Position numbers and translations under genes: made by a program. A stretch of 7,172 nt of DNA from positions 1 to 7,172 of the forward strand of contig OMSZ01000196.1 of assembly GCA_900313855.1 (NCBI GenBank), given 5' to 3'. Positions 4,646 to 7,172 of the stretch are shown in pieces. The notes below the pieces were generated by a model, which was given only the letters and a program-made list of their open reading frames with translations, did no database searches and was not told the origin of the DNA. How positions within the stretch are numbered: the first letter of the stretch is position 1; every line of letters starts with the position of its first letter. The DNA comes from an uncultured Eubacteriales bacterium. GTDB lineage: Bacteria; Bacillota; Clostridia; Lachnospirales; Lachnospiraceae.

Positions 4646-5590
4646 ATGGGAGCAGGTTTTGGTTTTTTAGTATTTTTATTATTTTTGGTGATCATTGTTA
4701 TAATGAGCAGTATTCGTATCGTACCGCAGGCTCATGCCTATGTTATTGAGCGTCTTGGTACTTATACGGGAACATGGTCAGTTGGTATGCATATTAAAAT
4801 GCCGGTGATCGATAAGGTTGCAAAGCGAGTAACGCTTAAAGAGCAGGTTGTTGATTTTGCTCCTCAGCCGGTTATTACAAAGGATAACGTTACTATGAGA
4901 ATAGATACCGTCGTATTCTTCCAGATTACAGATCCTAAGCTTTTCTGTTATGGTGTAGAGAATCCGATCATGGCTATCGAGAATCTTACAGCGACAACTC
5001 TCCGTAATATTATCGGTGATCTTGAGTTAGACCAGACACTTACGTCAAGAGAGACGATCAATACCAAGATGAGAGCTACACTTGACGAGGCAACTGATCC
5101 GTGGGGCATCAAGGTTAACCGTGTTGAGCTTAAGAACATTATCCCTCCGGCAGCTATTCAGGATGCGATGGAGAAGCAGATGAAGGCAGAGCGTGAGAGA
5201 CGTGAGCAGATCCTTATCGCTGAAGGAGAGAAGAAGTCAGCAATTCTTCGTGCAGAAGGTCACAAAGAATCTGTTATTCTTGAGGCTGAGGCAGAGAAGC
5301 AGTCGGCAATCCTTCGTGCAGAGGCTAAGAAGGAAGCTACTATCCGCGAGGCTGAAGGTCAGGCAGAGGCTATTCTTGCGATCCAGAAGGCTAACGCAGA
5401 TGGTATCGTATTATTGAATGAGTCAACACCTAGTGATGCCGTTATCAAGTTAAAGAGCTTAGAGGCATTTGGCAAGGCTGCTGACGGTAAGGCTACCAAG
5501 ATCATTATTCCTTCAGAGATTCAGGGTATTGCAGGACTTGCAAAATCAATAGTTGAAGTTGGAAAAGAAGGAAATGCACCGCAGGCATAA
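4646..5590 (+). CDS. SPFH/Band 7 (paraslipin, QmcA-like) membrane scaffold protein
   Basis: The 314-residue product starts with a hydrophobic anchor (about residues 5-20), then the SPFH domain: RIVPQAHAYVIERLGTYTGT (24-43), GMHIKMPVIDKVAKRV (47-62), the paraslipin strand EQVVDFAPQPVITKDNV (66-82), a 'VVFFQITDP' strand (89-97), LRNIIGDLELDQTLTSRE (119-136) and GIKVNRVELKNIIPPAAIQ (154-172). A charged coiled coil rich in Ala, Glu, Lys and Arg covers about 173-250, with near-repeats of SAILRAE (198-204, 220-226). The end has a conserved hydrophobic IIIPSE patch (286-291) and a short polar tail. SPFH proteins form oligomeric membrane microdomains (flotillin-like); the usual partner is NfeD, encoded just before. 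The start is supported by AAGGGG (4631-4636), 9 bases upstream. The 185-base gap to nfeD is longer than usual for this pair. Transcription ends at 5624-5658. Confidence 0.94.
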   Translation: MGAGFGFLVFLLFLVIIVIMSSIRIVPQAHAYVIERLGTYTGTWSVGMHIKMPVIDKVAKRVTLKEQVVDFAPQPVITKDNVTMRIDTVVFFQITDPKLFCYGVENPIMAIENLTATTLRNIIGDLELDQTLTSRETINTKMRATLDEATDPWGIKVNRVELKNIIPPAAIQDAMEKQMKAERERREQILIAEGEKKSAILRAEGHKESVILEAEAEKQSAILRAEAKKEATIREAEGQAEAILAIQKANADGIVLLNESTPSDAVIKLKSLEAFGKAADGKATKIIIPSEIQGIAGLAKSIVEVGKEGNAPQA

Positions 5591-5623
5591 TTATTAACCA
5601 GGGTACGAATAGCATTAATCATT

Positions 5624-5658
5624 AATGGGGACTGTTATAATACAGTCTCCATTTTATT
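5624..5658 (+). terminator. Rho-independent terminator after the SPFH gene
   Basis: AATGGGGACTGT (5624-5635) pairs with ACAGTCTCCATT (5642-5653) over 12 bp with a single G-U wobble around a TATAAT loop, followed by TTTATTT. It is 34 bases past the stop of the SPFH gene and separates it from the next promoter. Confidence 0.9.
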
Positions 5659-5695
5659 TCATAAGAAAACATTGGTAATTCTACGCATTATTATA

Positions 5696-5724
5696 TAGAC
5701 TAAAACGATAATTTGCATTATAAT
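5696..5724 (+). promoter_or_regulatory. Housekeeping promoter of the AI-2E-family gene
   Basis: TAGACT (5696-5701, 4 of 6 to TTGACA), a 17-base spacer and a perfect TATAAT (5719-5724) form a sigma-A type promoter directly after the SPFH terminator. The start would be near 5731, leaving a leader of about 31 bases to the TTG start. Confidence 0.65.
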
Positions 5725-5748
5725 GTGAATATCTATTTCCTGAAATAT

Positions 5749-5753
5749 GGGGG
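5749..5753 (+). promoter_or_regulatory. Ribosome binding site supporting a TTG start
   Basis: GGGGG can pair with the CCUCC of 16S rRNA (one G-U) and is 8 bases before TTG at 5762. The in-frame ATG at 5747 overlaps this site, has no ribosome binding site, and would be only about 16 bases from the predicted mRNA start. Confidence 0.6.
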
Positions 5754-5761
5754 CGATCATT

Positions 5762-7172
5762 TTGAAGTTTAATCTCAATAACAAATACATCAAAGCAGGT
5801 GCCACCGCCTTGGCGGTTATTGTGCTTGCGCTTCTTTTTAATTACAGATTGGAGCATAAGAAGGAATACGAGCAGTTTCTTTTGATGATCACCAATACTT
5901 TCTTTCCGATAGTAATAGGATTTACCCTGGCTTATCTTGAAAATCCTGTTCTGAATTTCTTTGAACATTATATATTTTCACCTGTTGGAGGATTCTTATT
6001 TAAGGATGAGACTGGCAGAAAGAAGTTTTCAAGAGGAATGGGTATAGTATTTACCATGACTCTATTTCTGATGTTGGTTATCGGAGGTCTTTATATGGTA
6101 ATTCCTCAGGTGTATCAATCGCTTATCAATATTGTTAAGGAAGCTCCTAATTATTATGATCGTGTGTATGAGTGGATCATGTCCTTTGATAAAAAGAATT
6201 CAGAACTTAGTAAGTATATGTTGATCGCATATGAGAGAATGTACTCTCAGGCACTTAATTATCTCAATAATAATATACTTCCGAATATGGACAAGATCGT
6301 TTCCGGGATCACGAGTGGTATTGTCGGCGGACTTAGGCTTATGTTAAATGTCATTCTTTCCGTGATCATATCGGTATATGTTCTTTTGGAGAAAGAGGTA
6401 TTAGTCGCAGGCGGAAAGAAGCTTACCTACAGTATATTTGAGACTAGTGTTGCCAATCAGATAATACGCGGTGTCAGATATATGGATCAGGTATTTGGCG
6501 GATTTATCAGTGGTAAGATAATTGATTCATTTATTATCGGTCTCATCTGTTACATATTTATGACTATTGTACAGTTCGATTACGCTGTCCTGATCAGTAT
6601 AATAATCGGAGTTACCAATATCATTCCTTACTTTGGACCATGTATTGGTGCTGTACCGTCTGTGCTTATTCTTATGATGGTGGATTTCAAATACGGTATT
6701 ATTTTTGCGATATTCGTACTCGTATTACAGCAGGTGGACGGTAATATCATCGGTCCGGTAATCCTTGGTGACAGACTTAATCTTTCAAGTATGTGGATAC
6801 TGTTTGCGATCCTTGTGGGCGGAGGCTTCTTCGGTGTTCCGGGAATGATTCTCGGTGCTCCCTGCTTTGCATGTCTGTATGCGTTAGTGGGTACTATATG
6901 CAGAACACTTCTTAAAAAGAAGAATATGCCTATTGATGCGGCAGATTATTATGAGGTGGATTATATCAAACCGGATAGTAATATTCCTGTTATGATCGAC
7001 CATGAGCCAGTCAAAAAGGGCACGGCAATCTTTTCATTTGATAAGCATAAGAAAGAAGAAGCGATTAAAAAACGTAGAGAAAGTGTATTAAGACAGCGCG
7101 CTGAGGAGGCGCTTTACCGGGAGAAAAAGAAAAGAAACTCAGACGATAGTAAGACAGAAGAGAGTAAGAAAT
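5762..7172 (+). CDS. AI-2E/PerM-family multi-pass membrane transporter, 3' end outside window
   Basis: The frame is open to the window edge for 470 codons and continues. It matches the AI-2E transporter family (PF01594): an N-terminal helix (about residues 11-27), a hydrophobic pair at 41-60 with the typical AYLENPVLNFFE end, a helix at ~93-115, a long polar helical region (116-185), then GIVGGLRLMLNVILSVIISV with YVLLEKE (187-212). Next come GFISGKIIDSFIIGLICY (247-264), TNIIPYFGPCIGAVPS (285-300), the QQVDGNIIGPVILGDRLNLSS signature (323-343) and the glycine-rich last helix GGGFFGVPGMILGAPCFA (353-370). A charged tail rich in Lys, Arg and Glu (from ~385) follows. Family members export or take up small molecules; AI-2 export is shown only for some, so substrate is unknown. 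Start TTG at 5762 fits the GGGGG site and short leader; ATG 5747 is the alternative. The last base is T, so a stop codon could follow at once. Confidence 0.92.
   Translation, partial: MKFNLNNKYIKAGATALAVIVLALLFNYRLEHKKEYEQFLLMITNTFFPIVIGFTLAYLENPVLNFFEHYIFSPVGGFLFKDETGRKKFSRGMGIVFTMTLFLMLVIGGLYMVIPQVYQSLINIVKEAPNYYDRVYEWIMSFDKKNSELSKYMLIAYERMYSQALNYLNNNILPNMDKIVSGITSGIVGGLRLMLNVILSVIISVYVLLEKEVLVAGGKKLTYSIFETSVANQIIRGVRYMDQVFGGFISGKIIDSFIIGLICYIFMTIVQFDYAVLISIIIGVTNIIPYFGPCIGAVPSVLILMMVDFKYGIIFAIFVLVLQQVDGNIIGPVILGDRLNLSSMWILFAILVGGGFFGVPGMILGAPCFACLYALVGTICRTLLKKKNMPIDAADYYEVDYIKPDSNIPVMIDHEPVKKGTAIFSFDKHKKEEAIKKRRESVLRQRAEEALYREKKKRNSDDSKTEESKK

Noticed and set aside
5193..5417. 74-residue Arg/Leu/Ser-rich frame inside the SPFH gene
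   Set aside because: It is an out-of-frame reading of the repetitive coiled-coil region; the composition follows from the codon repeats.
5681..5968. 95-residue minus-strand open frame
   Set aside because: It overlaps the start of the AI-2E-family gene and its promoter on the opposite strand, with no family resemblance.

Overview
The window reads as AT-rich chromosomal DNA from a Gram-positive anaerobe of the Clostridia, most likely a Lachnospiraceae-type genome. This placement is inferred from the Lys-rich Ig-like repeat surface protein ending in KKVKVTVK, a CotF-family spore coat protein, strong AGGAGG-type ribosome binding sites, a TTG start, and overall codon use. No phage, insertion sequence, tRNA, rRNA or CRISPR array is visible, and the genes look like ordinary core or near-core genes.

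Layout. (1) Bases 3-473, + strand: the C-terminal end of a secreted repeat protein, closed by a strong hairpin terminator (481-528) that can work in both directions. (2) Minus strand, converging on that terminator: a DUF885-family membrane-anchored putative metallopeptidase (3023-1107), then a two-gene spore-coat-type module, a 61-residue helical protein (1003-818) and a CotF-like protein (804-544). The module appears to have its own promoter, resembling a sporulation sigma-G site, and its mRNA would begin with a perfect hairpin. (3) A 320-base divergent intergenic region (3024-3343). On the + strand it carries a good housekeeping promoter and then an unusual leader of about 140 bases that can fold into nested stems with a possible pseudoknot, in front of adenine phosphoribosyltransferase (apt, 3344-3877). 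(4) + strand: a short NfeD-family membrane protein (3981-4460) and an SPFH/Band 7 paraslipin (4646-5590), ended by a terminator at 5624-5658. (5) A clear promoter with a perfect TATAAT box, then an AI-2E/PerM-family multi-pass membrane protein (5762 to beyond the window end).

How the genes fit together. NfeD and SPFH proteins are established partners: the SPFH protein builds membrane-associated oligomers and NfeD is its membrane companion with a soluble OB-fold. Here they are separated by an unusually long 185-base spacer with degenerate repeats. apt sits just upstream of nfeD with no convincing terminator between, so apt-nfeD co-transcription is possible; the two are joined by a perfect 13-bp AU-rich hairpin. 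The most interesting candidate in the window is the apt leader, which has features of a cis-regulatory RNA and matches no riboswitch consensus I recognise by eye. I see no new multi-gene system.
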